Assembly: GCA_903822175.1 (NCBI GenBank)
Contig: CAIJOB010000016.1
Span: forward strand, 1 to 43,264
Length of the DNA stretch: 43,264 nt
Reading direction: 5' to 3'
From: an uncultured Alphaproteobacteria bacterium
GTDB taxonomy: Bacteria > Pseudomonadota > Alphaproteobacteria > Caulobacterales > Caulobacteraceae
Every line of letters begins with the position of its first letter. Position 1 is the first letter of the stretch. Below are positions 1-7,477 of the stretch, piece by piece. The position numbers and the translations under genes are program-made. Below the pieces are notes generated by a model. It saw nothing but the letters and a program-made list of their open reading frames with translations, made no database searches and was not told the DNA's origin.

Positions 1-2
1 CG

Positions 3-275
3 CCCGAGGCGACCGAGACCCCGATCCCGCTGACGGGCGAGGTGCGCCCGAAAATCGGCCCGACCGCGCAAACGGGCACCCGGGCCGCTTCGGATGACGC
101 CGGTCGGGCGGGATTGGCCCAAAGGCTACGAAAGGGGACTCAACAATGCGGCCATATCCGCCATTCTGCGGATCCAGAAGGCCGGACGGGCCGTCCATCT
201 GGGGAATGTCAGCTGGAGTGTGTTGGCACCCAGCTTGATCACGGATTAAGAAGTCGTTTGGACCTGGCTCGGTAA
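3..275 (+). CDS. 3' end of an unidentified protein, frame possibly disrupted
   Basis: The window opens inside an open frame that runs to a TAA at 273-275. Its first 35 or so codons have the strong G/C third-position bias of the host (reading PEATETPIPLTGEVRPKIGP), so this part looks like true coding sequence. From about position 115 that bias is lost and the frame enters the 62-bp repeat, so the native C-terminus may have been replaced. A second frame (ATG 94 to TAA 249, 51 codons, ending SVLAPSLITD) overlaps it. I cannot tell which frame is used across 115-250, and I do not recognise the protein. Confidence 0.4.
   Translation, partial: PEATETPIPLTGEVRPKIGPTAQTGTRAASDDAGRAGLAQRLRKGTQQCGHIRHSADPEGRTGRPSGECQLECVGTQLDHGLRSRLDLAR
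151..212 (+). repeat. 62-bp inverted repeat, copy 1
   Basis: This 62-bp stretch is identical, base for base by eye, to the reverse complement of 2301-2362. It can fold: CCGC/GCGG around a 6-base loop, then CCAGA...TCTGG enclosing GGACG/CGTCC. The flanks differ on both sides, so the repeat has sharp edges. All three frames across it are open, so identity alone does not show whether it acts as DNA, RNA or protein. Confidence 0.85.
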
Positions 276-352
276 GTTACGCTCAAGCCAACGGCCGAAC
301 TGGACTAAGATATTTGTGTCACGTGGGGTCGGGCCAATAGATGGAGTTATAA

Positions 353-814
353 ATGAAAGTCATTCAAGTAATGCTTTCTGTTTCGCTCTTATCAGCACTT
401 GCGGTTGGATGCGGTCGTCAGGAAAAATCCGCAGAACTACCGGAAACCGCCCCGAGATATGAATTGGGATTTCACGATGCTGATCAGGGAAAGGTGCTCC
501 GGATCTGGAACTTGAGCCCCGAGAGTAGGGGCGTGGACACCTGTCATCCATATGAATTCAGAGCAAAAATAGTTGATCGTACGTATCGGGAAGACAAGAC
601 GACTGTATCGGATATCGTTTTCCAAAATGGTGACGGATCTAGATATTCAATAGGCGTGTCATACGATCTTTCAGGAATGGCGAGATATAAGGCTGGTTAC
701 ATTTCAAGTGGCATGCAGTCACTTACGCGAGAAGGTTTAGTTGTCAACATACAAGCTTTCTCTTGTGGAAATGGGCCGGTGGAAACACTTGACTCGATAG
801 AGGAGGCGAAATAA
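353..814 (+). CDS. Small lipoprotein of unknown function
   Basis: This encodes 153 residues with a lipoprotein signal peptide: a hydrophobic stretch at residues 7-18 and lipobox LAVGC, with the modified Cys at residue 20. The mature part is polar, has two further cysteines (one in a TCHPYEF segment, one in FSCGNG) that could form a disulfide, and has no motif I recognise. A GGAG sits six bases before the ATG. Codon use is distinctly AT-richer than in genes after 2970, which suggests recent acquisition. It is probably anchored in the inner or outer membrane facing the periplasm. Confidence 0.75.
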   Translation: MKVIQVMLSVSLLSALAVGCGRQEKSAELPETAPRYELGFHDADQGKVLRIWNLSPESRGVDTCHPYEFRAKIVDRTYREDKTTVSDIVFQNGDGSRYSIGVSYDLSGMARYKAGYISSGMQSLTREGLVVNIQAFSCGNGPVETLDSIEEAK

Positions 815-1006
815 TCGCCGGACACAATCGTGGCAGTTGCACCCATCTTTCCACGGACGAATATTGGCGTAAGATTGGTAATGAGGGTCGCTTATCTCCG
901 AGTTGGTGGTCTCCCAAGCAACTTCGCCGAACGCTTAGAGTTGACTTACCCACTAAAACATCAGACGGTTTCCTCAAATAGACAATATCAGGGGCGGGGA
1001 AAACGA

Positions 1007-1303
1007 ATGCGTAAATCAGCGATTTTGGCGACGGTAGCGGTTCTGGCATTAAGCGGCTTGGCCGCCTCCGCTGCCATGGCTAACGATGCCCGCAAAGCCA
1101 AACCTGTTGTAAATCAGGCCCCAGCCCGCACTCCAGAGAAGACATATAATCCGAAAGTAAAGTGTCCTGATCGTCCAAACATAACTGAAAACTTCTATTT
1201 CAGCGCGCCTAACGAAGCGGCTGCGATGCAAGAAGCTAATCGCCGATTGAGGGACCAAACAAGCTTCCAAGGCCGTGGTTGTCAGGTCACTTCTATTGAA
1301 TAG
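1007..1303 (+). CDS. Small secreted protein of unknown function
   Basis: The frame is open from 830, but the likely start is the ATG at 1007. It gives a classic Sec signal peptide (MRKSAIL, then a hydrophobic core, cleavage after AAMA near residue 24) and follows a GGGGCGGGGA purine run six bases upstream. The mature chain of about 74 residues is basic at its N-terminus and has two cysteines (VKCPD and GRGCQV), compatible with one disulfide. I recognise no family. A GAGGCC/GGCCTC hairpin at 1303-1321 immediately follows the stop but lacks a T-run, so it is at best a weak terminator. Confidence 0.65.
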   Translation: MRKSAILATVAVLALSGLAASAAMANDARKAKPVVNQAPARTPEKTYNPKVKCPDRPNITENFYFSAPNEAAAMQEANRRLRDQTSFQGRGCQVTSIE

Positions 1304-1931
1304 AGGCCTTGCCTAGGCCTCAGTGCAGTTCATGGCTTGAGCAGCACGATGCAGCTTCTGGCTGGGCAGGGGCTCTGCGGGGCTGGAAAAGGAGCTGTTG
1401 CGATATCGGGCATAAATACGCTAAACGCCAATAACCTGCGTTGTGCGTCGGAAGCGTGGGGCGGCGCTTGATCGGACCACGCAACGGGGTTCTGTCGCAT
1501 CCGCGGACCCCAGATAGTAATTGGTCTTTAAGCAACTATTGTGATTGCGTAGCGACGCAAAGGGCATAGCGTGAGTTCGCCACTGCCGTTCGGATCACCG
1601 TCCATCGCAGGATCGGCTGGAGCAACCGTCGTAAAAAAGTGGATCTGGGCTAAAGGGCCTTGCAGCGTATTGGGCGGCCAACCGGGCTGAAAAGGGTGCT
1701 GCGCCCTGTAGTGCAAACAGGTCCGACTAGAGCTGCCGTTACAGGGCGCTATAGCCTACAACGAGCTATGCCGTTTCCGACTAAGACGCGGATTCCGGCT
1801 TCCGACCTTTCGAGCCCAAGACGGGCGCGTTCAAGGGGCAAAAGCACGCTCGTGGCGACAACGACATAGCGCCACGTTGGTGCACGCAGCGGGTACGCCC
1901 CCTAATTCTATTTAACTCAAAGGCCCTAGAA
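1304..1931. other. Gene-poor low-GC stretch
   Basis: These 628 bases hold only short overlapping frames (up to about 70 codons) with no signal peptide, recognisable motif, or good start with ribosome site. I see no tRNA cloverleaf and no transposase remnant. The AT content matches the flanking small genes, so it belongs to the same accessory segment. It may be decayed coding sequence. Confidence 0.5.
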
Positions 1932-2264
1932 CTAGACTATAGTCCAGTTATTCACGATCCAACCGCCGACAGTCTGGCTGTACATTAAGTATATCCAAAG
2001 TGTTTTACCCCCACCGTCATATTTATAAACCTTACATTGCCAAGGATCTGGCGTGCTCGATCCGCATGTCTGCAATGACGTTGAATCGGGAGGGGTCTTC
2101 ATGACCGTTAATACCTGATCTGCAGGCATGCCGGGCTCCAACAGATTGCTATTATCTGCAAGATGCCAATGCGCGGTCATCTGCGCGTCGTATACTGGAT
2201 CGTACGCACACCCCGACATGAGTACTGCAGGTGCGGCGACCGCCAATAACCAGTGCAGTTTCAT
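1932..2264 (-). CDS. Small lipoprotein with BamE/SmpA-like pattern
   Basis: Reading from the internal ATG at 2264 gives 110 residues with a good lipoprotein signal: MKLHWLLAV..., lipobox LMSGC, Cys at residue 19. The mature part has the GMPADQVLTVM ... TPP ... W.CKVYKYDGGGKTLWIYL layout that resembles the SmpA/OmlA (BamE) fold: a GM-x-QV helix, then strands with aromatic residues. That resemblance is by eye only. In another frame an upstream ORF ends in TGATG exactly over this ATG, which would allow translational coupling. It is the same frame as the longer ORF, so this entry is the alternative reading of its 3' third. Confidence 0.5.
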   Translation of the reverse strand: MKLHWLLAVAAPAVLMSGCAYDPVYDAQMTAHWHLADNSNLLEPGMPADQVLTVMKTPPDSTSLQTCGSSTPDPWQCKVYKYDGGGKTLWIYLMYSQTVGGWIVNNWTIV

Positions 2265-2843
2265 CAGTGCGTCGCGCATCGTTTCACGCGGACCATTAGT
2301 CTGACATTCCCCAGATGGACGGCCCGTCCGGCCTTCTGGATCCGCAGAATGGCGGATATGGCATAATCCAATGGCCGCCTGTGAATCATCGCCTTCTCGA
2401 TAGAATCGAACGCTTGGCTTAACGGACAGACGGTTGTGAAGGCGTGCCTCTTCCAACTGATGCGCTGCGGCGGTAGCGGTCTTTTGCGCGGCTGCGGCCT
2501 GCTGCTGGGCAATCTTCGACTGCTTCTCCATCTCCCCGAACTGGTCATGCACAGCCTTGGCTTGAGCAGTTGCCTGAGCCGCTTGAAGGTTGGCCGCTTT
2601 TGCTTGATCGACCGAGGATGCCGCTAATGTCTTGAGTCCGTTCAATGCATCCAGCGTATCAGTGGCCGTCTTGGTGTCCTTAATTTGGGACGTCACGGTC
2701 GTGTAGACGACGAGCAAAACACCGGCGATGGCGGCGAGAAGGGTGAGTTTGTCGAACCAGTCGCGCTTCCCCACGGCAGGTTTGGTTGAGACGCGCTCAC
2801 TCGTCACCACCGGCGGAGATAGCGGTGTGCCAGCGCCTGTCAT
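1932..2843 (-). CDS. Membrane-anchored coiled-coil protein read in frame into a lipoprotein
   Basis: A single open frame of 303 codons from the ATG at 2843 (a TTG two codons earlier is also possible; GGGGGTGG lies upstream). Residues 30-52 form one transmembrane segment (LTLLAAIAGVLLVVYTTV). Residues 55-135 are an Ala/Gln/Lys-rich coiled coil. Then the frame crosses the 62-bp repeat (HIRHSADPEGRTGRPSGE), and the last 110 residues are a complete lipoprotein with its own signal peptide. A signal peptide in mid-chain makes a true single protein unlikely. I infer a coiled-coil gene whose native 3' end was overwritten by the repeat and now runs into the next gene. Confidence 0.45.
   Translation of the reverse strand: MTGAGTPLSPPVVTSERVSTKPAVGKRDWFDKLTLLAAIAGVLLVVYTTVTSQIKDTKTATDTLDALNGLKTLAASSVDQAKAANLQAAQATAQAKAVHDQFGEMEKQSKIAQQQAAAAQKTATAAAHQLEEARLHNRLSVKPSVRFYREGDDSQAAIGLCHIRHSADPEGRTGRPSGECQTNGPRETMRDALMKLHWLLAVAAPAVLMSGCAYDPVYDAQMTAHWHLADNSNLLEPGMPADQVLTVMKTPPDSTSLQTCGSSTPDPWQCKVYKYDGGGKTLWIYLMYSQTVGGWIVNNWTIV
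2301..2362 (-). repeat. 62-bp inverted repeat, copy 2
   Basis: This is identical to 151-212 in the opposite orientation and has the same two potential hairpins. It falls exactly where the coiled-coil frame gives way to the lipoprotein, 37 bases before the lipoprotein ATG. The two copies enclose about 2.1 kb of AT-rich sequence with two small exported proteins. Confidence 0.85.
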
Positions 2844-2972
2844 GATCAACCACCCCCGTGGATTGCTCGGAGCATATATACACGGAAAGAGATAGTTGTT
2901 GATTCTTGCTCGCCAAAGCTACGCTCGTCAGCGTTCAGGTGATCGACAGGATATGGCCTGGGTTGGGAACCC

Positions 2973-4214
2973 TCAGGCGCTCAGTTCGCCCAAGCGGCGG
3001 ACCAGGAACAGGCGCTCCGCCGGCGCGGGATCCAAGGCCAGCGCGCGGCGCAGGGCGTCTGCCGCCTCCTGTGCACGTCCCGCCTTGGCGCAGAGGCCGG
3101 CGCGGGCGGCCTGATAGGGCAGCCATTCGGCGAGGCGCGCGGGGCCTTGGATGGCGGCGAGCGCGTCCAGGCCCGCCTCGGCGCCCAAGGCCTCGGCCAG
3201 CGCCACGGCGCGGTTGACCTGCGCGACCGGTGAAGGCCGCACGCTCAGCAGGTAGTCGTAGAGCGTCGCGATATCGCCCCAGGCGACGAAGCCGGTCTCG
3301 CGCCGTGCGGCGTGGGCCGCGTGGATCGCCGCCATCAGCTGGTAGGGCCCGCTGCGGCCTATGCCGGCGGCGCGGCGCATCAGCCCCGCCGCCTCGCCGA
3401 TCAGACGGTTGTCCCAGAGACCCACGTCCTGTTCGGAGAGCGGGACCATGGCGCCGGCCGCATCCAGCCTGGCTGGGCGCCGCGATTCGGCGAGCCGGAT
3501 CAGGGCGGCGAGGCCCAGCACCTCCGGCTCGTCCGGCAGCAGGTTCGCAAGCAGGCCGGAGAGCCGCAGAGTCTCGGCGGCGAGGTCGGCCGCTTCGGTG
3601 GCGCCGGCGGCGTCTTCGTAGGCCTGGCCGTAGGCGATCTCCAGCGTCGCCAGGACGGCGTCCAGCCGCTCAGGCCAGGCGTCGGGCTCGGGGATCTCGA
3701 AGCGGATGCGCGCGTCGCGGATCTTGCCCTTGGCGCGGGTCAGCCGCTGCTGCATGGCGACCTCGCTGGTCAGCCAGGCGCGGGCGATCCGCTCCACCGA
3801 CAGGCCGCACAGGGTCCGCAGCGTCAGCGCGATCCGCGCCTCGGGCGCGAGCGCCGGGTGGCAGCAGACGAAGATCAGCCGCAGCCGCTCATCGGGGATC
3901 GGCTCGAAGGCCGCCATGGCGATGGTCTCCGGATCGGGCGTCGGCTCCGGGACGTCGTGCTGGGCCTCGGCGCGCACCTTGGCGCGACGGCCCAGGTCGA
4001 AGGCCCGCCGGCGGCCCACCGCATAGAGCCAGGCGGCGGGATCGCGCGGCGCGCCGTCGCGGGTCCACGTCTCCATGGCCCGAAGGCTCGCGAAGCCGAA
4101 CGCTTCCTCGGCCATGTCCAGGTCGCGGAAGCGCATGGCGAGCGCCGCGCGGATGCGGTCGCCCGCCTCGCGCACGGTGGCCGCCAGGACCGCTTCCGCG
4201 TTCACAGGGCTCAA
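2973..4214 (-). CDS. ECF42-type RNA polymerase sigma factor
   Basis: 413 residues. The N-terminal 170 carry sigma-70 regions 2 and 4: a DLDMAEEAFGFASLRAMETW region-2 core, then a LTLRTLCGLSVERIARAWL helix-turn-helix in region 4. The C-terminal 200 or so residues form a helical, TPR-like extension rich in Ala/Leu. That long extension and the adjacent DGPF gene are the hallmarks of the ECF42 group, which lacks a classical anti-sigma factor. The first codon read here is TTG overlapping the DGPF stop as TTGA. A GTG three codons later (MNAEAVLAAT) is an equally good start. It should direct polymerase to its own operon through the promoter at 4622-4648. Confidence 0.9.
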   Translation of the reverse strand: MSPVNAEAVLAATVREAGDRIRAALAMRFRDLDMAEEAFGFASLRAMETWTRDGAPRDPAAWLYAVGRRRAFDLGRRAKVRAEAQHDVPEPTPDPETIAMAAFEPIPDERLRLIFVCCHPALAPEARIALTLRTLCGLSVERIARAWLTSEVAMQQRLTRAKGKIRDARIRFEIPEPDAWPERLDAVLATLEIAYGQAYEDAAGATEAADLAAETLRLSGLLANLLPDEPEVLGLAALIRLAESRRPARLDAAGAMVPLSEQDVGLWDNRLIGEAAGLMRRAAGIGRSGPYQLMAAIHAAHAARRETGFVAWGDIATLYDYLLSVRPSPVAQVNRAVALAEALGAEAGLDALAAIQGPARLAEWLPYQAARAGLCAKAGRAQEAADALRRALALDPAPAERLFLVRRLGELSA

Positions 4215-4561
4215 CCCATCTGCGGGACCGGCCAGACCGGCCGCACCTCGACCGCGTAGTTCGGTCCGCCGGGGATCTTCCTGCCCCAGGCGATGGCCGC
4301 GTCGAGATCGGCGGCCTCGACCAGGTAGTAGCCGGCCAGCTGCTCGCGGGTCTCGGCATAGGGGCCGTCGTGCAGGCTCTGGACGCCAGCAGAGGTCTTG
4401 ACGGTGGTGGCGGTGTTGGAGGGCTTGAGGCGGTTGCCGCCGACCATGGCGCCCGTCTCCTGCAGCTCGGCGCCCAGGCGCATGTGGGCGGCGGTGATCT
4501 CCTGCATCGCGGCGGGCTCGCTGAACGCCTCGTCGCTATAGATGATCAGCAGATATTGCAT
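4211..4561 (-). CDS. DGPF-domain (YCII-related) protein
   Basis: 116 residues with the start MQYLLIIYSDE and the family signature seen here as HDGPYAETREQLAGYYLVEA, followed by AIAWGRKIPG. DGPF proteins are small dimeric ferredoxin-like folds whose biochemical role is unclear. They are the standard neighbours and presumed targets or partners of ECF42 sigma factors. The stop overlaps the sigma gene start, so the two are translated together. A 101-bp gap upstream holds the predicted ECF42 promoter. Confidence 0.92.
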   Translation of the reverse strand: MQYLLIIYSDEAFSEPAAMQEITAAHMRLGAELQETGAMVGGNRLKPSNTATTVKTSAGVQSLHDGPYAETREQLAGYYLVEAADLDAAIAWGRKIPGGPNYAVEVRPVWPVPQMG

Positions 4562-4621
4562 GGTCTTCGTCCTCTCTCAGGTCGCCAGCTTGGCCGACGC
4601 GAAGAGCCGCGTCACGGGAGA

Positions 4622-4648
4622 GACGCGCCGGGTGCGGGCGATTCGACA
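4622..4648 (-). promoter_or_regulatory. Predicted ECF42 promoter
   Basis: On the minus strand TGTCGA (4648-4643) is followed after 17 bases by CGTC (4625-4622). This matches the reported ECF42 target motif, TGTCGA at -35 and CGA/TC at -10. It lies just after the stop of the DUF599 gene and about 60 bases before the DGPF start, so the sigma/DGPF operon should be self-activated. Confidence 0.75.
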
Positions 4649-4662
4649 GGCGGCGGCGAAAT

Positions 4663-5379
4663 TCAGCGGTCCTCTGGCGGGACGTAGTTTTCGATCAGGC
4701 GGCGCAGCTCGGCGATGGCGGCGGCGGCCGGGGAACTGCGCTGGCGCCATATCATCAGGGCCATCGCGCCGAGCGTCGCGGCGATGAACGGGATCGGCCC
4801 GAACAGCCAGGCGGCCGCGGCCAGCGCGAAGTAGTAGCCGCGCACGCCGCTGCTGAACGAGCCGAGCGCCGGGTTCAGCAGACGGCCAACCAGTTCGCCG
4901 AAGGCGCGGCTGGTGGCCTCGTCCACGTGCGGCGGCGTCGCGCCGACCGCAGCGAGCGCATAGTTCAGCTGGCGGATCGCCCAGATGAAGTCGAGCAGGC
5001 CGCGGGCGAGCGTCAAGACGACGAGGGCGAGCTGGCCCTCGAACAGCAGCCGCGAGGAGGTCTGCACCACGCCCAGGCTCGAGACATGTTGGTAGGCCTG
5101 GCCGCCGAACAACGCGCCGGAGGAGGCGGCGATCAGCAGAAGGTTCGAAGACGCGAAGAACGATGATGAGCTCAGCGAATGGCCGAGCAGCTGGCCGTCC
5201 ATCAGGCGGTTGTCGCGGCGCGCCATGTTCCGCATCCAGGCGACGCGCAGGACGGTCAGGTCGGCGTTGATCACCGCTCCGCCGCGCTGACCCAGCAGCG
5301 CGAGCAGCGGCTGGTAGAACAGCCAGCACACCGCGAACAGCGCGAAGGCGGCGATGTTCAGAGGGCCGATCTCAATCAT
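4663..5379 (-). CDS. DUF599 membrane protein
   Basis: 238 residues with about four transmembrane segments: residues 7-30, 75-100, 108-135 and 180-210. The segment RVAWMRNMARRDNRLMDGQLLGHSLSSSSFFASS is typical of DUF599 proteins, whose function is unknown. The ATG overlaps the 3' end of the MFS gene by 8 bases, so it is translated after it in the same transcript. It may assist the transporter or only share its regulation. The family assignment is from the characteristic N-terminal half. Confidence 0.85.
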   Translation of the reverse strand: MIEIGPLNIAAFALFAVCWLFYQPLLALLGQRGGAVINADLTVLRVAWMRNMARRDNRLMDGQLLGHSLSSSSFFASSNLLLIAASSGALFGGQAYQHVSSLGVVQTSSRLLFEGQLALVVLTLARGLLDFIWAIRQLNYALAAVGATPPHVDEATSRAFGELVGRLLNPALGSFSSGVRGYYFALAAAAWLFGPIPFIAATLGAMALMIWRQRSSPAAAAIAELRRLIENYVPPEDR

Positions 5380-6676
5380 GTTCGAGCAGGCTCGTGACGT
5401 TGGTGTTGCGTAGGCGCGCGGCCACCACCGCGCCGGCCAGCATCACCACGCCGACGTAGATGTAGAAGCGGTTCTCCACGTGGCTCTTCTTCAGCCACTC
5501 GGCGACATATTCCGCCGTGCCGCCGAACAGCACATTGGCCAGCGCATAGGGCAGCGAAACGCCCAGCGCGCGCACCCGGGCCGGGAACAGCTCGGCCTTC
5601 ACGATGGCGTTCACCGCCGCATAGCCCGAGTGGCAGAGCACCAGGATCATGATCAGGCCGAACGCCGCCGCGGCGGCGTGGGCGTGGCTGATCGCGGTCA
5701 TCACTGGATAGGTCGCAAAGCCTCCCGCCGCCAGGCCGATGGCCATGGTGGTCTTGCGCCCCACCTTGTCGGAGAGCCACCCGACCAGGGGCTGGATCAG
5801 CATGTAGAGCACCAGCACTCCGGCCATGATCGAGGTGCCGGTCGTCTTGGAGAAGCCGGCCGTGTTGACCAGGAACTTCTGCATGTAGGTGGTGTAGGCG
5901 TAGAAGCTGAGCGAGCCGGCGGCGGTCAGGACCATGATGATCGCCACCTCGCGCGGATGATCTCGCAACAGGGTCATGGTCCGGCCCCGCTCGGTGGCCG
6001 CTGTGGTCTCGGAGAGGAAGGCGTTGGTCTCCTCCAGACGCCGCTGCATCCAGAAGACGACGATGGCCAGGAGGCCGCCGATGGCGAAGGGAATCCGCCA
6101 GCCCCAGGCGTTGAGGTCGGCCGGCGAGAGCGTGTTCTGCAGCACCACCAGCACCAGCAGCGCGGTGACCTGGCCGCCGATCAGCGTGGTGTACTGGAAC
6201 GATGACCAGAAGCCCCGATGGGTCTTGCCGGCCATCTCCGACATGTAGGTGGCGCTGGCGCCATATTCGCCGCCCAGCGACAGACCTTGCACCAGCCGGG
6301 CGGCCAGGAGGCCGTATTGCGCCCAGGCTCCGATCTGGCCGTAGGTCGGCAGGATGGCGATGGCGAAGGAGCCCAGGCACATCAGCGCCACCGCGAGCGT
6401 CAGCGCCGTCCGCCGTCCGGCCCGGTCGGCGTAGATGCCGATCAGCCAGGCGCCGATCGGGCGCATGACGAAGCCCGCGGCGAAGATGGCGGCGGTCTGC
6501 AGCTGTTGGGCGGTGGCGTCGCCCTTGGGGAAGAACTGGGCGGCGAAATAGAGGCTGGTCGAGGAATAGGCGAACCAGTCGTACCACTCGACCAGATTGC
6601 CCGCCGACCCGCCCAGGATCGCCTTGATCCGCGAGAAGGACGATCTCGGTCGCTCGCCTACCGCCGCCTGCGCCAT
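5372..6676 (-). CDS. MFS metabolite:proton symporter (KgtP/ProP-like)
   Basis: 434 residues and 12 predicted transmembrane helices. The N-terminus GNLVEWYDWFAYSSTSLYFA and the loop motifs YADRAGRRTALT (after TM2) and LSDKVGRKTTM (after TM8) are those of the metabolite:H+ symporter family, which carries 2-oxoglutarate, citrate, osmolytes or shikimate. RLVQGLSLGGEYGAS is the conserved TM4-5 segment. The substrate cannot be read from sequence. The ribosome site GGGGGA lies inside a perfect 7-bp hairpin (next entry). The 3' end overlaps the DUF599 gene. Confidence 0.88.
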   Translation of the reverse strand: MAQAAVGERPRSSFSRIKAILGGSAGNLVEWYDWFAYSSTSLYFAAQFFPKGDATAQQLQTAAIFAAGFVMRPIGAWLIGIYADRAGRRTALTLAVALMCLGSFAIAILPTYGQIGAWAQYGLLAARLVQGLSLGGEYGASATYMSEMAGKTHRGFWSSFQYTTLIGGQVTALLVLVVLQNTLSPADLNAWGWRIPFAIGGLLAIVVFWMQRRLEETNAFLSETTAATERGRTMTLLRDHPREVAIIMVLTAAGSLSFYAYTTYMQKFLVNTAGFSKTTGTSIMAGVLVLYMLIQPLVGWLSDKVGRKTTMAIGLAAGGFATYPVMTAISHAHAAAAAFGLIMILVLCHSGYAAVNAIVKAELFPARVRALGVSLPYALANVLFGGTAEYVAEWLKKSHVENRFYIYVGVVMLAGAVVAARLRNTNVTSLLEHD

Positions 6677-6678
6677 GT

Positions 6679-6704
6679 ATCCCCCAGGATTTGCCCGGGG
6701 GGAT
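6679..6704 (-). promoter_or_regulatory. Hairpin hiding the MFS ribosome-binding site
   Basis: In the mRNA direction the leader reads AUCCCCC, 12 loop bases, GGGGGAU, then AC and the start codon. The right arm is the Shine-Dalgarno sequence, so the 7-bp GC-rich stem should block initiation unless it is opened. No known riboswitch consensus is visible. Confidence 0.5.
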
Positions 6705-6736
6705 GCTAGGCGGGATTCAGGCCGGTGTCAGGACCG

Positions 6737-6889
6737 CTAGATGCGTCCGAGCGGCACGAGCACGATGATGATCACCAGGATCAGGCCCAGGCCGCCGCTC
6801 GGGAAGTAGCCCCAGCTGCGCGAGTGGCCCCAGGTCGGAAGCGCGCCGACCAGCAGCAGCACCAGGATGATGATCAGGATAAGGCCCAC
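6737..6889 (-). CDS. DUF3309 small membrane protein
   Basis: 50 residues from a GTG start. Two hydrophobic segments (GLILIIILVLLLVGALP and GLGLILVIIIVLVPLG) flank the invariant family core TWGHSRSWGYFPSGG. I chose the GTG at 6889 over an ATG 11 codons upstream because a near-perfect GGAGGAGA ribosome site precedes it by five bases and the family begins at this point. Function is unknown. An EcfG-type promoter upstream marks it as a general stress response gene. Confidence 0.92.
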   Translation of the reverse strand: MGLILIIILVLLLVGALPTWGHSRSWGYFPSGGLGLILVIIIVLVPLGRI

Positions 6890-6925
6890 AGCGTCTCTCC
6901 TCCGTGTGATGTCCAAGGCCAAGCC

Positions 6926-6950
6926 AACGGACGGTCACGGCAGAGGTTCC
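6926..6950 (-). promoter_or_regulatory. EcfG/SigT general stress promoter
   Basis: Minus-strand GGAAC (6950-6946), 16 bases, then CGTT (6929-6926). This is an exact match to the alphaproteobacterial general stress response consensus GGAAC-N16/17-CGTT. It lies 37 bases before the DUF3309 start codon and reads toward it. Confidence 0.82.
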
Positions 6951-6973
6951 GATTGGGCCGGCGAGTCCGTGCC

Positions 6974-7369
6974 TTAGTCGGCGTAGTCGGCGGTGTGCAG
7001 CGGGTCGTCGGTGTCGCGGACGCCCAGCGAATACATCATCCCGATCCAGCCGCCCTTGATGCGCGGCAGGAGCGTCAGCGTCAGCGCCGCCAGCGGGATC
7101 AGGATCAGGGGCAGGGAATAGGCCGGGTTCGATCGCCAGACGATCGGGAAGAACAGCATCGGCGCCACCACCAGATGGCCGATCAGGACGATGGTCAGAT
7201 AGGCCGGGCCGTCATCGGCGGGATAGCGCGCCAGATCGGTGTCGCAGGCTTCGCAGCGGCTGTTGACCTTCAGGTACTTCCAGAAGAGCGGGCCCTTGCC
7301 GCAGGCTGGGCAATGGCCGGCGAGGCCCCGGAAGACCGAACGTCGCAGCGGATGAATGATCTCTGCCAT
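6974..7369 (-). CDS. DUF983 zinc-ribbon membrane protein
   Basis: 131 residues. The N-terminal CPACGKGPLFWKYLKVNSRCEACDTD is a four-cysteine zinc-ribbon-like segment, as in DUF983 proteins. It is followed by two transmembrane helices (about 58-78 and 85-103). In other alphaproteobacteria the family often sits near cytochrome oxidase or envelope genes, but its role is unknown. It is a monocistronic gene here, with the EcfG promoter of the next gene lying just beyond its stop. Confidence 0.9.
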   Translation of the reverse strand: MAEIIHPLRRSVFRGLAGHCPACGKGPLFWKYLKVNSRCEACDTDLARYPADDGPAYLTIVLIGHLVVAPMLFFPIVWRSNPAYSLPLILIPLAALTLTLLPRIKGGWIGMMYSLGVRDTDDPLHTADYAD

Positions 7370-7477
7370 GCGCGTGGATATGGGCCCGAACGGCGGCGTT
7401 TGGAAGCCGTGCGGCGCATCGGTCGCAGGCTATTTGGGCGCCTAGTTTGTGAGTTTCAGGCCGCTTTGTGCGGTCCG

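Noticed and set aside
151..212. Integron attC or phage att site
   Set aside because: No GTTRRRY/RYYYAAC pair and no integrase nearby.
1320..1869. Several short frames in the low-GC gap
   Set aside because: No ribosome site, motif or signal peptide; lengths fit chance.
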